Origin: Gammaproteobacteria bacterium
GTDB taxonomy: Bacteria; Pseudomonadota; Gammaproteobacteria; DSM-19610
NCBI GenBank assembly: GCA_026197075.1
Contig: JAPHQV010000051.1
Location: forward strand, 1-48,856
Direction: 5' to 3'
DNA length: 48,856 nt
The stretch's first letter is position 1. Each line of letters opens with the position of its first letter. Shown one piece after another: positions 1-8,546 of the stretch. Under the pieces are notes generated by a model. The model made no database searches and had not been told where the DNA came from. It saw nothing but the letters and a program-made list of their open reading frames with translations. Made by a program: the position numbers and the translations under genes.

Positions 1-1
1 C

Positions 2-253
2 GATTACCGCGAACTGGTCGAGACGGCAAACATGACGCGCAGTATGAGCCGCAAGGGTAATCCGCTCGACAATGCGGCCGTGGAGTCGTTCTTCCACACC
101 CTGAAAGCGGAGCTGGTACATCACAGATTATTCGATACAGACATCGAGGCAGTTGCACACATTGTTGAATATATTGAGTTCTATAACCGGGACCGACTCC
201 ACTCGGGAATCGGCTACCAATCGCCGATTAAATATGAAAAGCTGTGCGCGTAA
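2..253 (+). CDS. IS3-family transposase, C-terminal fragment (OrfB integrase core), cut by window edge
   Basis: The reading frame is open from the first bases of the window, so the gene starts outside it. About 83 residues are visible and carry the end of an rve/DDE integrase core: SRKGNPLDNAAVESFF, where the Glu is the expected third acidic residue of the DDE triad, then the FYNRDRLHSGIGYQSP motif typical of IS3-group OrfB proteins. The protein would catalyse cut-and-paste/circle transposition of its element. It ends about 27 bp before a probable terminal inverted repeat. Whether the complete element is intact cannot be seen. Confidence 0.9.
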   Translation, partial: DYRELVETANMTRSMSRKGNPLDNAAVESFFHTLKAELVHHRLFDTDIEAVAHIVEYIEFYNRDRLHSGIGYQSPIKYEKLCA

Positions 254-254
254 A

Positions 255-280
255 GTGTCCACGAAAGTGGTGCTAGTTCA
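255..280 (+). repeat. Probable right terminal repeat of the IS3-type element
   Basis: Directly after the transposase stop, the sequence from GTGTCCACGAAAGTGG to TAGTTCA has the look of an IS3-group right end (terminal CA, read outward). The matching left end lies outside the window, so the exact boundary and any target duplication cannot be confirmed. The DsrC-like gene starts about 80 bp further on. Confidence 0.55.
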
Positions 281-362
281 TTGCCTAGACTGATCACCGT
301 CATCCCGGAGCGGATACACGCACCGCTCGCAGGGTCATGTCAAAGTACCAGGAGGAATCAGA

Positions 363-728
363 ATGAGCCAACACCAGACCATTCACACCGACCCCGAGAA
401 CAGCAGCCCACGTATGGCCGACCGCCGGCAGGATATCGAGGAATGGAGTCGCGAGCGTTCGGAGGCCATTGCCAGTGAGGAAGGGGTGGACATGACCGAA
501 GAGCACTGGAAGGTGGTCACCTTTCTGCGTCGGCACTACCTGGAACATGGCCTGGCGGACAATGCCCGCGAACTCGCCGAGGAACTGGACCAGGAATTCG
601 CCGAACAGGGCGGGCGCCGCCATCTGCGCCGCCTGTTCCCCGAAGGACCCGTCAGCCAGGGCAGTCGCATCGCCTGCCTGCCGGTGCCACCCTATAACGA
701 GGATGCCTCATTCGGCACGGCATTCTGA
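363..728 (+). CDS. DsrC/TusE-family sulfur-relay-like protein lacking the redox cysteines
   Basis: A 121-residue protein preceded by a strong ribosome site (AGGAGG, 7 bases before ATG). Residues 28-110 follow the DsrC/TusE fold signature: WSRERSEAIASEEG, then MTEEHWKVVTFLRRHY, and LFPEGP near residue 91. DsrC proteins carry sulfur on two C-terminal cysteines. Here the upstream cysteine position is Ser101 (QGSRIA where DsrC has QACKIA), the terminal Cys is absent, and the tail is replaced by a short unrelated extension. The only cysteine is Cys105. It therefore probably does not work as a trisulfide carrier; a regulatory or decayed role, like other cysteine-less DsrC paralogues, is an inference. 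The IS end just upstream may have replaced its promoter. Confidence 0.85.
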   Translation: MSQHQTIHTDPENSSPRMADRRQDIEEWSRERSEAIASEEGVDMTEEHWKVVTFLRRHYLEHGLADNARELAEELDQEFAEQGGRRHLRRLFPEGPVSQGSRIACLPVPPYNEDASFGTAF

Positions 729-1195
729 AGAGAGGGTTTCGATATCACATGATGCCCGCCGACACAGGCCAGGGTGATTTCCCGGCGGTGGCTTATTCAT
801 GGTCGCCATGGACTGTGTGGGCGGAATTTCTAGGCACTCGTCGTTTATTATTCCATGTACCGCCATATTCACCGCATGGCACAGGCCATTTCCGGAGCTT
901 CGAACAGGTGGAAACCGCACAGGCAGAACCATGGCAGACGCGCAAGGACGAGATCACCGGATGACCGCCCTATGGATGGCGCCAGCACCATTACAGGAAA
1001 GGGAAAGTATTATTTTCACGAGCACGACCTAATTGGGAGAAATCCCGGCGTCACCCTGAAGATCCTTGGCATAATCCCCCCTTATAGTCTTTTGCTTCCT
1101 CGCCCTGAAACTTTCTTAGGCTAACGATAACGACTATCGTGAACGGGTAATATTGTGCCATTTAATGAAATCATTGTATTAGAAAAGGTCTTATC
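729..1195. other. Intergenic stretch without a convincing gene
   Basis: No frame here has a credible start, ribosome site and family resemblance. Close to the downstream nitroreductase there is a short inverted repeat, ACGATA (1124-1129) and TATCGT (1135-1140) around a 5-base spacer, which could be an operator for the nitroreductase gene. Confidence 0.4.
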
Positions 1196-1861
1196 ATGAA
1201 TGTAGCGGAAGCCTTACAGACAAGAAAATCAGTGCGCGCCTTTCTTGACAGGGACGTCGAAGAGGACAGGATCAAAACCATTCTGGACGCAGCCCGCCAT
1301 GCGCCCTCGGGAGCAAATACCCAGCCTTGGCAGGTTGCAGTTGTCAGCGGAAAGACCAAGCTAGAATTGCAGACAAAAATCGAAAGCTCTTTTCGAAAGG
1401 GCGATAAAGGAAGAGCAGATTACACCTACTATCCTGAGAACTGGGTAGAGCCATACAAGTCCCGGCGCAAAGCCTGTGGCCTGCAACTGTATTCAACATT
1501 GAACATCGCTCGTGAGGATAAGTCGCGCCAGTTAGAACAGTGGACAGCAAATTACCGGGCATTCGATGCGCCGGTGATGCTTTTATTCTTCATGGATGGT
1601 CACATGCAAACGGGTTCGTTTATCGATTATGGCATGTTCTTACAGTCGATCATGCTGCTCGCTGTGGAACAGGGTCTGGCAACCTGTCCGCAGGCCGCAC
1701 TGGCCGATTATTCCGCACTCATCAAAACTGTTCTCGGGTATCCGCCAGACCACATTTTGCTATGCGGCATGTCGTTGGGGTATGAAGATAAAGCGGCACT
1801 GGTGAACAGTTATCGCACACCACGTGAGGAAGCGGACTCATTTACAAGGTATTTCAGATAA
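1196..1861 (+). CDS. Nitroreductase-family flavoprotein
   Basis: A 221-residue protein of the FMN-dependent nitroreductase superfamily, which reduces nitroaromatics, quinones or enones with NAD(P)H. Family marks are the N-terminal RKSVRAFLDRDV (FMN-phosphate contact), APSGANTQPWQ at residues 36-46, and the C-terminal GMSLGYED segment. The length matches the PnbA/NfsB-like branch. It stands alone, on the same strand as the DsrC-like gene but 467 bp away, with a small inverted repeat about 60 bp upstream. The substrate cannot be told from sequence. It is not closely similar to the second nitroreductase in this window at 30029-30658. Confidence 0.9.
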   Translation: MNVAEALQTRKSVRAFLDRDVEEDRIKTILDAARHAPSGANTQPWQVAVVSGKTKLELQTKIESSFRKGDKGRADYTYYPENWVEPYKSRRKACGLQLYSTLNIAREDKSRQLEQWTANYRAFDAPVMLLFFMDGHMQTGSFIDYGMFLQSIMLLAVEQGLATCPQAALADYSALIKTVLGYPPDHILLCGMSLGYEDKAALVNSYRTPREEADSFTRYFR

Positions 1862-1892
1862 CAACTTCAGCTTCTGTCACTATAAATATGCT

Positions 1893-1945
1893 GTCGCGAA
1901 GCCCTAGGACCCGGTCAAGCCCATTCTGGAAGGCTTCGCGCCGAT
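1893..1945. repeat. Inverted repeat downstream of nitroreductase (possible terminator)
   Basis: CGCGAAGCC and GGCTTCGCG form complementary arms separated by about 35 bases. There is no U-run after it, so it is only a weak terminator candidate. A second GC-rich palindromic stretch around CCGGAAACCGG follows near 1960-1985. Confidence 0.3.
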
Positions 1946-2048
1946 CTGCAATCCGGTTCCCGTTTCCGGACCGGAAACCGGTTCAAGTCACCGCCCGCAT
2001 GGCCGTTATGCTTCCGACTGGAACTTTCTTTTCCAACAAGGGGGGAAC

Positions 2049-2768
2049 ATGCAAGCACTGACCCGTTTTACCGCCGTCATCACCCTGATGACGCTGCTCG
2101 CCGGCTGCGGGGCCACCAAGATGGCCGTCCGACCGGAGGCTACCCGCCAGGTGCAGACAGTGGCTCTGATCAAGATCAGCGAACCGGATGCCTACGTGGC
2201 AAACGATTTCGGGAATCCCGGAATGATGTTCGGGGCCATCGGCGGCGCCGTGGCCGGCAGTTCCTCGGCCAACGCCGGCAAGAACCTCGACCAGATCGTC
2301 AAGGAGGCCCGCTATGACGCCGGCGATCATTTCACGAACCTTCTGCGCAAACGCCTGGCCGCGGCCGGCTACCGGGTGAACTTGATCGAGGTCCCGCGCG
2401 AGAAGAAAGTGAAGCTTCTGGAAGACTATAGCAGCGTGGATACCGGCGGTGCGGATGCCGTGCTCGACCTCGCCATCGAGAGCATCGGCTATGCGACAGA
2501 ACATCCCATGTTCTCCCGCCACTGGCGGCCCGCCTCCCAGATCCTGGTGGCCTTGGTGGATAGCCGCTCCGGTGAAAAGCTGTACTCGGACAAGTTCATG
2601 TACGGCTACCACAACCCGCTCATGTCGGGCACCGACATCGAGGCCCCCACGACCTATCACTTCAAGGACAAGGATGCCCTGTTCGCGGACAGCGACAAGC
2701 TGGTCTCTGGCATCCGCCATAGTGTCGAAGCGGTCACGCAGGAGATCGAGAAGAACCTGCAAAAATAG
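2049..2768 (+). CDS. Predicted lipoprotein of unknown function
   Basis: A 239-residue protein beginning with a type II signal peptide; the lipobox LLAGC places the acylated cysteine at residue 20. A glycine-rich stretch, GAIGGAVAG (about residues 59-67), resembles the glycine-zipper segments of some envelope lipoproteins. The remainder looks like a soluble alpha/beta domain. AAGGGGGG upstream of the ATG serves as ribosome site. Neither neighbour suggests a pathway. I do not recognise a named family, so function is unknown; an outer-envelope location is inferred from the lipobox. Confidence 0.8.
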   Translation: MQALTRFTAVITLMTLLAGCGATKMAVRPEATRQVQTVALIKISEPDAYVANDFGNPGMMFGAIGGAVAGSSSANAGKNLDQIVKEARYDAGDHFTNLLRKRLAAAGYRVNLIEVPREKKVKLLEDYSSVDTGGADAVLDLAIESIGYATEHPMFSRHWRPASQILVALVDSRSGEKLYSDKFMYGYHNPLMSGTDIEAPTTYHFKDKDALFADSDKLVSGIRHSVEAVTQEIEKNLQK

Positions 2769-2932
2769 CTCCGGACCTTTTCCATCGGACGGATGTCATG
2801 CTTCCGGTCGCGAAGCGTGGCATCCGTCGTCTGTATCAGAAGCGCATCTGATCGGCGAGCTGGCGGGCCCGGGCATAGTCGTTCTACCGCGCCACCGGCC
2901 AGGGTGAGCGGCAAGCAGCGATACCAGCGGAA

Positions 2933-3463
2933 TCAGTCCGCATCCAGGATGCGGCGGCGGATACTCTGCTCTTCCGCGCCGCTGAGCAGTCCCTCGTCAT
3001 GCAGTTCCTGAATCACCCGCAGCTGACGCAGGCGGCGCTGGGAAGGAGACTCTGCCGCCGCATCCAGTGTGGATGCGGCAGAAGGGCGTACAGCCTTCGG
3101 ACGGGTAAGGGGCGGTTCCGGGGCCGGCACGGCGGGTGCAACGGCTGCCGCAGACGCCCCACAGTCCAGCCGCGCCAGAATGCCCTGCTCGATATCGCTG
3201 CGGGTCACTCGCCGATGGTAGTCAGTACAGCCGTCCTTGCGCAGGATGATCACGCCATAGAGGTCGACATCTTCCGGTGGATAGCTGTTGGGATAGATGT
3301 CGCGCTCGGACAGGGTCAGAGGCGTGGTGCCGGCCCGGCCGCTTATGGTGAATACCCGGGCGCCATCCGGTTCGGAATCGATGCGGAAGCGCTCCACCGC
3401 GGTCACGATCGGCACCTGACCGCCGAGAGTCAGCGCCACCAGTCCAACAGCCACGCGGCGCAT
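2933..3463 (-). CDS. Exported protein with PEGA-like N-terminal region and SHOCT-like C-terminus
   Basis: About 176 residues when started at the ATG four bases after the stop of the Cyc2-like gene; an in-frame ATG at 3481 overlaps that gene. The N-terminus (MRRVAVGLVALTLGG) is a signal peptide. Then comes a beta-rich part with SEPDGARVF and GTTPLTLSE, which resembles PEGA-type surface domains, a Pro/Ala-rich linker, and a final helical hairpin (LRVIQELHDEGLLSGAEE) like SHOCT modules. It is translationally coupled or nearly so to the Cyc2-like gene, so the two probably act together in the envelope. Exact role unknown. Confidence 0.75.
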   Translation of the reverse strand: MRRVAVGLVALTLGGQVPIVTAVERFRIDSEPDGARVFTISGRAGTTPLTLSERDIYPNSYPPEDVDLYGVIILRKDGCTDYHRRVTRSDIEQGILARLDCGASAAAVAPAVPAPEPPLTRPKAVRPSAASTLDAAAESPSQRRLRQLRVIQELHDEGLLSGAEEQSIRRRILDAD

Positions 3464-3467
3464 CAGC

Positions 3468-4754
3468 TCAGAAGGCCGCATCGAATCCGAACAGGAAGTA
3501 ATGCTCCTGACTGAGATGGCCGGTCCAGTACTGACCGGTCTGCTCATCTTTGTCCAGCAAGTCCACGTTCAATTCCGCGATGCCCTTGACGTTTCGCATG
3601 AAATAGTAGGACGAGGTCAGAGTCAGGCTGTTGATGCTGATGCCTTCGTAGATGGTGTCGGTATTGTCCAAGTCGTCGGCATCGGCATAGTTGTATAGCA
3701 GGGACCAGGCCCAGCGCTCGTTGGGAATATAGTCTATGCCGGCAAAACCGCCGGTCCATTCATAGTCCCGATCCGGACCGCCGTCGATGAAGCGGTCCCA
3801 GCGATTGTGCAGTAACTGAGTGTACCAGTGCAGTTTTTGTCCGATGGCGCCCGAGGCGTCCAGCCCCCAGACCTCCTTATCACGGTTGTACAGCCCCTCC
3901 TCCAGACCGGCCGGGCCGGTCACGCTGCGCTGTTTACCGCTCAGGCCGAACAGGCCGACATTGATCGGACCGATATCGATGCCCAGGCGGCCAAAGGCAG
4001 TCTTGCTGTTGTCATTGTCAAACATGTTGTCGGGTCGGTTCAGGCCGGGGCTGTTGAGATCGAAGCTGCTGCTCACCCCGTTGCCGTTGACCAGGCCGAA
4101 CGAGGCCTCGACCGGGCCGAAGTCACGACCGAACAGCACGCCGCGATCATAGGTGATGCCGGCCAGACGGTAGGCCATGTAGTCCTGGAATGGCAGCCTC
4201 ACCTCGCGCGGGAACATCAGGTCCGAGATCTGAAACTGGCCCAGCATCAGGCTGGTGCCCGACCCGAAGATATCGTCGTGCTGAAACCAGGCATCCTCCA
4301 CGATCACCTCGCCGTTACCACCCTTCTCTGCGAAGATGGCGTAAAAATAATAGGTGATGTGATCGCTGAGTGGGGCGCTGGAGAGCAGCTTGATGAGATA
4401 GGGCGACTGGAAGTCGGTGGTGGCCGAGCGGCTGCTGCCATCCAGCGGATTGATGTTGTCTGCCTGGCGCGCCTGCATGTAGGCCTGGGCACGCACCGCC
4501 AGCGGCAGTTCCTTTGGCAGCGCCAGGCGTTCGTCGCCGCCCGACAGGGTGCCGTCCTTCCAGTTGGGCAGGCGCATGTTGTTGGCCGCGAAGTGCTCGC
4601 CAAACTGGTTCAGCTTGGGGAAGGCAGAATGGCAGGCAGCGCAACTCATCTCGTACTTGCGGGCGAAGGCGGGCATGGCACTCGCATCACTGAAAACCAC
4701 GCCGAGCAGCAGTACGCCCGTTCCAGTGATGAAACGATGGATACGTGTTGTCAT
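3468..4754 (-). CDS. Cyc2-like monohaem cytochrome c / outer-membrane porin fusion
   Basis: 428 residues from an ATG with a clear GGAGGGG site 5 bases upstream. An N-terminal signal peptide (about residues 1-26) is followed by one haem-c motif, CAACH at residues 38-42, inside the context PAFARKYEMSCAACHSAFPKL, then roughly 370 residues of alternating aromatic/polar strands ending in FGFDAAF, as in an outer-membrane beta-barrel with a C-terminal Phe. This architecture, a single haem fused to a porin, is that of Cyc2, the outer-membrane iron oxidase of Fe(II)-oxidising bacteria, and of its uncharacterised relatives. Iron oxidation is a possibility, not shown; related fusions occur in organisms not known to oxidise iron. 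It forms a two-gene unit with the small exported protein downstream. Confidence 0.8.
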   Translation of the reverse strand: MTTRIHRFITGTGVLLLGVVFSDASAMPAFARKYEMSCAACHSAFPKLNQFGEHFAANNMRLPNWKDGTLSGGDERLALPKELPLAVRAQAYMQARQADNINPLDGSSRSATTDFQSPYLIKLLSSAPLSDHITYYFYAIFAEKGGNGEVIVEDAWFQHDDIFGSGTSLMLGQFQISDLMFPREVRLPFQDYMAYRLAGITYDRGVLFGRDFGPVEASFGLVNGNGVSSSFDLNSPGLNRPDNMFDNDNSKTAFGRLGIDIGPINVGLFGLSGKQRSVTGPAGLEEGLYNRDKEVWGLDASGAIGQKLHWYTQLLHNRWDRFIDGGPDRDYEWTGGFAGIDYIPNERWAWSLLYNYADADDLDNTDTIYEGISINSLTLTSSYYFMRNVKGIAELNVDLLDKDEQTGQYWTGHLSQEHYFLFGFDAAF

Positions 4755-4853
4755 TACCCCTCCAGACACTGAAATCATGTGCAGCGACACTCGTAACTAA
4801 AGACCATGCTGTCAGCCCTGTCAATATTCGGACGGGCGAAGCTTGAAACCTGA

Positions 4854-5006
4854 TTATCCTGAATCAGCCATGGCCTTTATGCTGACCGTGCAACAGGCGG
4901 CAACTGCTCCGAGCGCAACCGCAGGTATAATCTCCCGCAAGACCGCCTCACCGGCCACAGCATCAATCTCATCCCGCACCAGCTGGACAGTATCCTGGCA
5001 GGGCAT
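4854..5006 (-). CDS. Possible small protein (50 aa)
   Basis: A short frame on the minus strand starting [19 protein letters not shown] and ending KAMADSG. It has a weak ribosome site (GAAGG) and sits in the gap between two divergent genes. It could be a genuine small protein or chance. No family recognised. Confidence 0.25.
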   Translation of the reverse strand: MPCQDTVQLVRDEIDAVAGEAVLREIIPAVALGAVAACCTVSIKAMADSG

Positions 5007-5192
5007 ACCTGTCACCTTCGACCCGTCTTGATTTATTTACATTCTACCGTTGCTATTTTGTTGATTATAATGCCAAATATAATTAAACTTCTTAACTGAT
5101 GAGGAATGGCCGATAGCTTGAGGGCAGCGGCCCGTCTCCCGGGCATTCGCCATTCACAGGGCAAGCAACAGGCACCTCACATATTTGGCGAC

Positions 5193-6458
5193 ATGAACGA
5201 GTACGAACTCAAAACCAGCATCGATGGCTTGATAATCGGCATGTACGTGACCCGCCTGGATCGGCCATGGCTGGAAACACCGTTTCCTATCGAGGGTGTC
5301 AAGATCGAATCGGCCGATGACATCGAGTTGATGCGCCGCTATGCCAGCTATGTCTATATCGACACCTCCAAGGGCCCCTCTCCACCGCCGGAATTCTGGA
5401 TCACCGGCGGGCGCAACGATTTCAAATTGAAGGCGACGACGCCGGAGGCAGTGACCGTAAATTACAAAAATCGCGACGATGAATACGCGAAACTGCAAAA
5501 ATGTTTTTACGAAATCAAGATCACGCTGGAGCAGGAACTCGGCCATGCCAGAGAAATCAAGGAACAACTCGACAGAAACCTGAAGAAGGTCATGAACGAC
5601 CTGCGCAAGGGGAAATCTCTGGACATCGTCACCGTGAAACAAGGTGTCGAGGCGACAGTCAATAGCATCCTGCGCAATCCATCCGCCTTTTCGCTGCTCC
5701 TACAACTGGAAAAGGCCGATGAATACGCCTATGCGCACTCGTTGGGAACTTCAGTCTGGTGCGCGCAGTTCGGCCGCCACCTGGGGCTGGAACGCAGCGA
5801 GATTGTCAATCTTGCCCTGGGGGGCATGTTGCTGGATGTCGGAAAGGTAAAACTGCCTACTTCTCTGCTGCATAAACGCGAAGTCATCTCAGTCGAGGAA
5901 AACACGCTTATCCATCAACATGTGGATCACAGCCTGCGGATACTTGCCGCCACCAAAGCAATCCATCCGGAGGTTATGCGGATGGTGGCAACCCACCATG
6001 AGCGCGCCGACGGTTCCGGTTATCCAGAAGGCTTGCGCAACGAGGAGATTCCGATTTACGGTCGCATCGCCGGAATTGTCGACAGTTATGACGCAATGAC
6101 CACCAAACGACCGCATACCGATAAAATTTACACCCCGCACGAAGCGATCAACGAACTGTATCTCTGTCGCGGGACCTGTTTCCAGGCGGAACTGGTCGAA
6201 CAGTTCATTCAGACGGTCGGGCTCTATCCGACCGGTTCGCTGGTTGAATTCGAAAGCGGCGAAGTGGGCATCGTGGTGGAAGTAAACGACCTCAAGCGGC
6301 TATTCCCGACGGTGATGCTGATCCTCGACAAAGACAAACATCCCCTGCCCGAATTCCAGACGCTGAATCTCTCCGAAGGGGACCGGCCGGACATAAAGAT
6401 CGCCAGGGCCCTGCCGCATGCCGCATACGGCATCAAAATGGACCAATTGTTCCTGTAG
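5193..6458 (+). CDS. DUF3391 + degenerate HD-GYP domain protein (c-di-GMP related)
   Basis: Started at the ATG giving MNEYELKTS (421 aa), because the DUF3391 domain begins there (GMYVTRLDRPWLETPF); an upstream ATG at 5106 would add 29 unlike residues. DUF3391 covers about residues 1-130, a charged helical linker follows, and the HD-GYP domain fills the rest. HD-GYP enzymes hydrolyse c-di-GMP using two or three metals. The HHERADGSGYP block and RIAGIVDSYDAMTTKRP are intact, but the name-giving HD pair reads LD (GGMLLDVGKVKLP, where LLHDIGK is usual). Loss of that metal ligand suggests reduced or absent hydrolysis and perhaps a sensing role. It converges with the EAL protein, the stops being 2 bp apart. 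Confidence 0.88.
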   Translation: MNEYELKTSIDGLIIGMYVTRLDRPWLETPFPIEGVKIESADDIELMRRYASYVYIDTSKGPSPPPEFWITGGRNDFKLKATTPEAVTVNYKNRDDEYAKLQKCFYEIKITLEQELGHAREIKEQLDRNLKKVMNDLRKGKSLDIVTVKQGVEATVNSILRNPSAFSLLLQLEKADEYAYAHSLGTSVWCAQFGRHLGLERSEIVNLALGGMLLDVGKVKLPTSLLHKREVISVEENTLIHQHVDHSLRILAATKAIHPEVMRMVATHHERADGSGYPEGLRNEEIPIYGRIAGIVDSYDAMTTKRPHTDKIYTPHEAINELYLCRGTCFQAELVEQFIQTVGLYPTGSLVEFESGEVGIVVEVNDLKRLFPTVMLILDKDKHPLPEFQTLNLSEGDRPDIKIARALPHAAYGIKMDQLFL

Positions 6459-6460
6459 AT

Positions 6461-7756
6461 TCAATACTTCGCGCCGGCGTAGCTCTCAAGCCAGTCCTTC
6501 AATTGCTCATGTGGCATCGGCCGGGCAAAGTAATAGCCTTGCGCGATATCGCATTTCAATTTTTTCAGGTATTGCGCCACTGCCGCATCTTCCACGCCTT
6601 CTGCAACCACCTCCATGTCGAAGGCATGGGCGAGTTCGACGATCAGCCGTACGAGATCCTGACTGGACTTGCTTTCAACCACATTCGCAACGAATGACTG
6701 GTCGATCTTCAATTCATCCACGGGCAGCTTCTCGAAATAGGATAGCGAGGAATAACCCGTCCCGAAGTCATCTATCGAGATGCTGATATCCATGTCTCTC
6801 AATTCGTTCATGATGGCCATGCTCTTCTCCGGCTCGATCACCAGGGAACGTTCCACGATTTCCAGCGTAAGCAGGATATTGTCGCTGCCCCACAGGCTGA
6901 GTGCATTGGAGAGAATGCCTTTCAGGTCCGGCATGAGGATGAAATCGGGCGGGATATTGACCGAAATCGACAAGGGCCCCCATTTCTCCGTCCATTCCGC
7001 CCCTTGCCGCAGTGCGGTGTTGAAGATCCAGTTGGTAATGGGCTTTATGTGCCCCATACGTTCCGCAATTGGGATGAAGAAATTCGGCGGTATAAAACCG
7101 CGACTCGAATGATTCCAACGCAACAGTGCCTCGACACCGACCACGCCACCGGAGTCGAGCGCGATCTTAGGCTGGTAATAAATCAGGAACTCGTCGTTAT
7201 TCAAGGCGTCATCAAGCGCCAGCTCGATATCCCAGTGCTCGGACAGTATTTCGTCTTCGAGCGTTTGCGAAACACCGATTTTCTGGTTCTTTTCCTTGGC
7301 ACCATGCAGGACGGATTCGCATTCCTTGAGCAGGAACATCGGGTTCGACGCATGCAACGGACACAGGCTAATGCCGATCGTGACATCGACGTGGATCTTC
7401 TGTTCCCCGAGCACGAAGGGCGCTTGCAACAGACGCAGGATCTTATGGGCGGCAAGCTCGGCATGCCCCACATTCATGACCCCATCCAGGATCAGGGCGA
7501 AGCGGTTGTCACCGATACGTGCGACGAAGTCCTGATCGCGGATTACATTGTCGAGCAACAGCGCGACCTTCTTCAGAATCTCATCCCCCGCTGGGTATCC
7601 GAAGATGTTGTTGATTCTGAAAAAGCGGTTGATATCGACGATCAACAACGCCAATTTGGATTTATAGGTATTCGAATCCTCGACCTGACCGGACAAAAGC
7701 TTCAGGAATGCCTTCCTGTCGAGCAAGCCTGTCAGTTCATCTTTCGTAGTGGGCAC
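6461..7756 (-). CDS. GGDEF-EAL protein with degenerate GGDEF and intact EAL (c-di-GMP phosphodiesterase)
   Basis: 431 residues. Residues 5-165 are a GGDEF domain whose signature is GDNRF (82-86), so cyclase activity is not expected. Residues 175-425 form an EAL domain with the key residues visible: EAL at 209-211, SVNIPP, TLEIVER, DDFGTGYSS at 329-337, Lys350 and AEGVED at 385-390. It should hydrolyse c-di-GMP to pGpG. The start is a GTG directly at the beginning of the GGDEF domain, with a stop codon just upstream in frame and no good ribosome site, so no sensory domain is encoded; either it is naturally short or an N-terminal part has been lost. It converges on the HD-GYP-like gene. Confidence 0.88.
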   Translation of the reverse strand: MPTTKDELTGLLDRKAFLKLLSGQVEDSNTYKSKLALLIVDINRFFRINNIFGYPAGDEILKKVALLLDNVIRDQDFVARIGDNRFALILDGVMNVGHAELAAHKILRLLQAPFVLGEQKIHVDVTIGISLCPLHASNPMFLLKECESVLHGAKEKNQKIGVSQTLEDEILSEHWDIELALDDALNNDEFLIYYQPKIALDSGGVVGVEALLRWNHSSRGFIPPNFFIPIAERMGHIKPITNWIFNTALRQGAEWTEKWGPLSISVNIPPDFILMPDLKGILSNALSLWGSDNILLTLEIVERSLVIEPEKSMAIMNELRDMDISISIDDFGTGYSSLSYFEKLPVDELKIDQSFVANVVESKSSQDLVRLIVELAHAFDMEVVAEGVEDAAVAQYLKKLKCDIAQGYYFARPMPHEQLKDWLESYAGAKY

Positions 7757-7973
7757 AGTAAGGCATCATTTCTGGGGAGTCGCCGTTGATGGTAGCACTC
7801 AGCGTTACGCCGAAACCAGACTTTTGATCCATGGTGTAAAATGCATCCAGTGGATGGGCATCGCGCAGCTCACGGCGGGAAACCGTTGCAGGATCATTGA
7901 CACCATTCGGGTCGGTTATTGCCGGCAACCGCTCGTGGGATGTCCTTTGCGGTTTTTCCGTTTGCCGGCCGGA

Positions 7974-8390
7974 CTAATCGTCCTCGGGCACGCCCTGCCA
8001 CAACATTTCGTAACCCACCTCGTAGGTATCGTTGCAGAATTCCGCAAGGGCAGAAAATTTTTCCTTGAACTTCTTGTCCGCGTGTGACTTTTCGTGTTGA
8101 TCGAATGACTGCCAGAACGTCACGATGACAATGTCACCCATGTTCTGTTGCACCCGCTTGGCCTTGCTGCTGTCATCGACCCCGACGGTTCCTTCTTTCG
8201 AGACGAAACCGGAATTTCGGTAGACCTGACCGGCGATGAAACCGCCGCGCTCGTCCCCGTACTTGTTCTTCACGACATTGCACATTTCGCCGAGAGCCCC
8301 CTCGACGTCTTCGACGGTGACGCCCTCTTTGAGATCCACAACGTTGAACAACATGACACAGCCAAACGGAATTTCTATCGGATGAAACAT
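7974..8390 (-). CDS. Small cytoplasmic protein, possible dimeric alpha/beta-barrel family
   Basis: About 138 residues from the ATG at 8390, which has GAGGTG four bases upstream; a longer frame to 8462 lacks a site. The pattern MLFNVVDLKEG, then IVIVTFWQSFDQHEKSH, then KFKEKFSALAEFC resembles ABM/dimeric alpha-beta-barrel proteins, in which a central strand followed by a His-containing helix lines a small cavity. There is no signal peptide. The assignment is by general pattern only and the function is unknown. It lies upstream of and on the same strand as the EAL gene, 217 bp away. Confidence 0.65.
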   Translation of the reverse strand: MFHPIEIPFGCVMLFNVVDLKEGVTVEDVEGALGEMCNVVKNKYGDERGGFIAGQVYRNSGFVSKEGTVGVDDSSKAKRVQQNMGDIVIVTFWQSFDQHEKSHADKKFKEKFSALAEFCNDTYEVGYEMLWQGVPEDD

Positions 8391-8546
8391 TTTACACCTC
8401 GTGATGTGCGGTTCGTAAAACCCAAGTCTACTTTGCAGCGGGGGAGCACGCAAAGACTGCACACGTACAGTGTTTCCAATACCACCATAGCGGTTCCGCG
8501 CCGGTGATGCCAGGCATTGAGTCGAAAGTCCGGTGCAGTGTGACGG

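Noticed and set aside
7737-7928. Small frame overlapping the start of the EAL gene
   Set aside because: It starts with TTG, has no ribosome site and no family resemblance; it may be a remnant of a lost sensor domain but cannot be supported.
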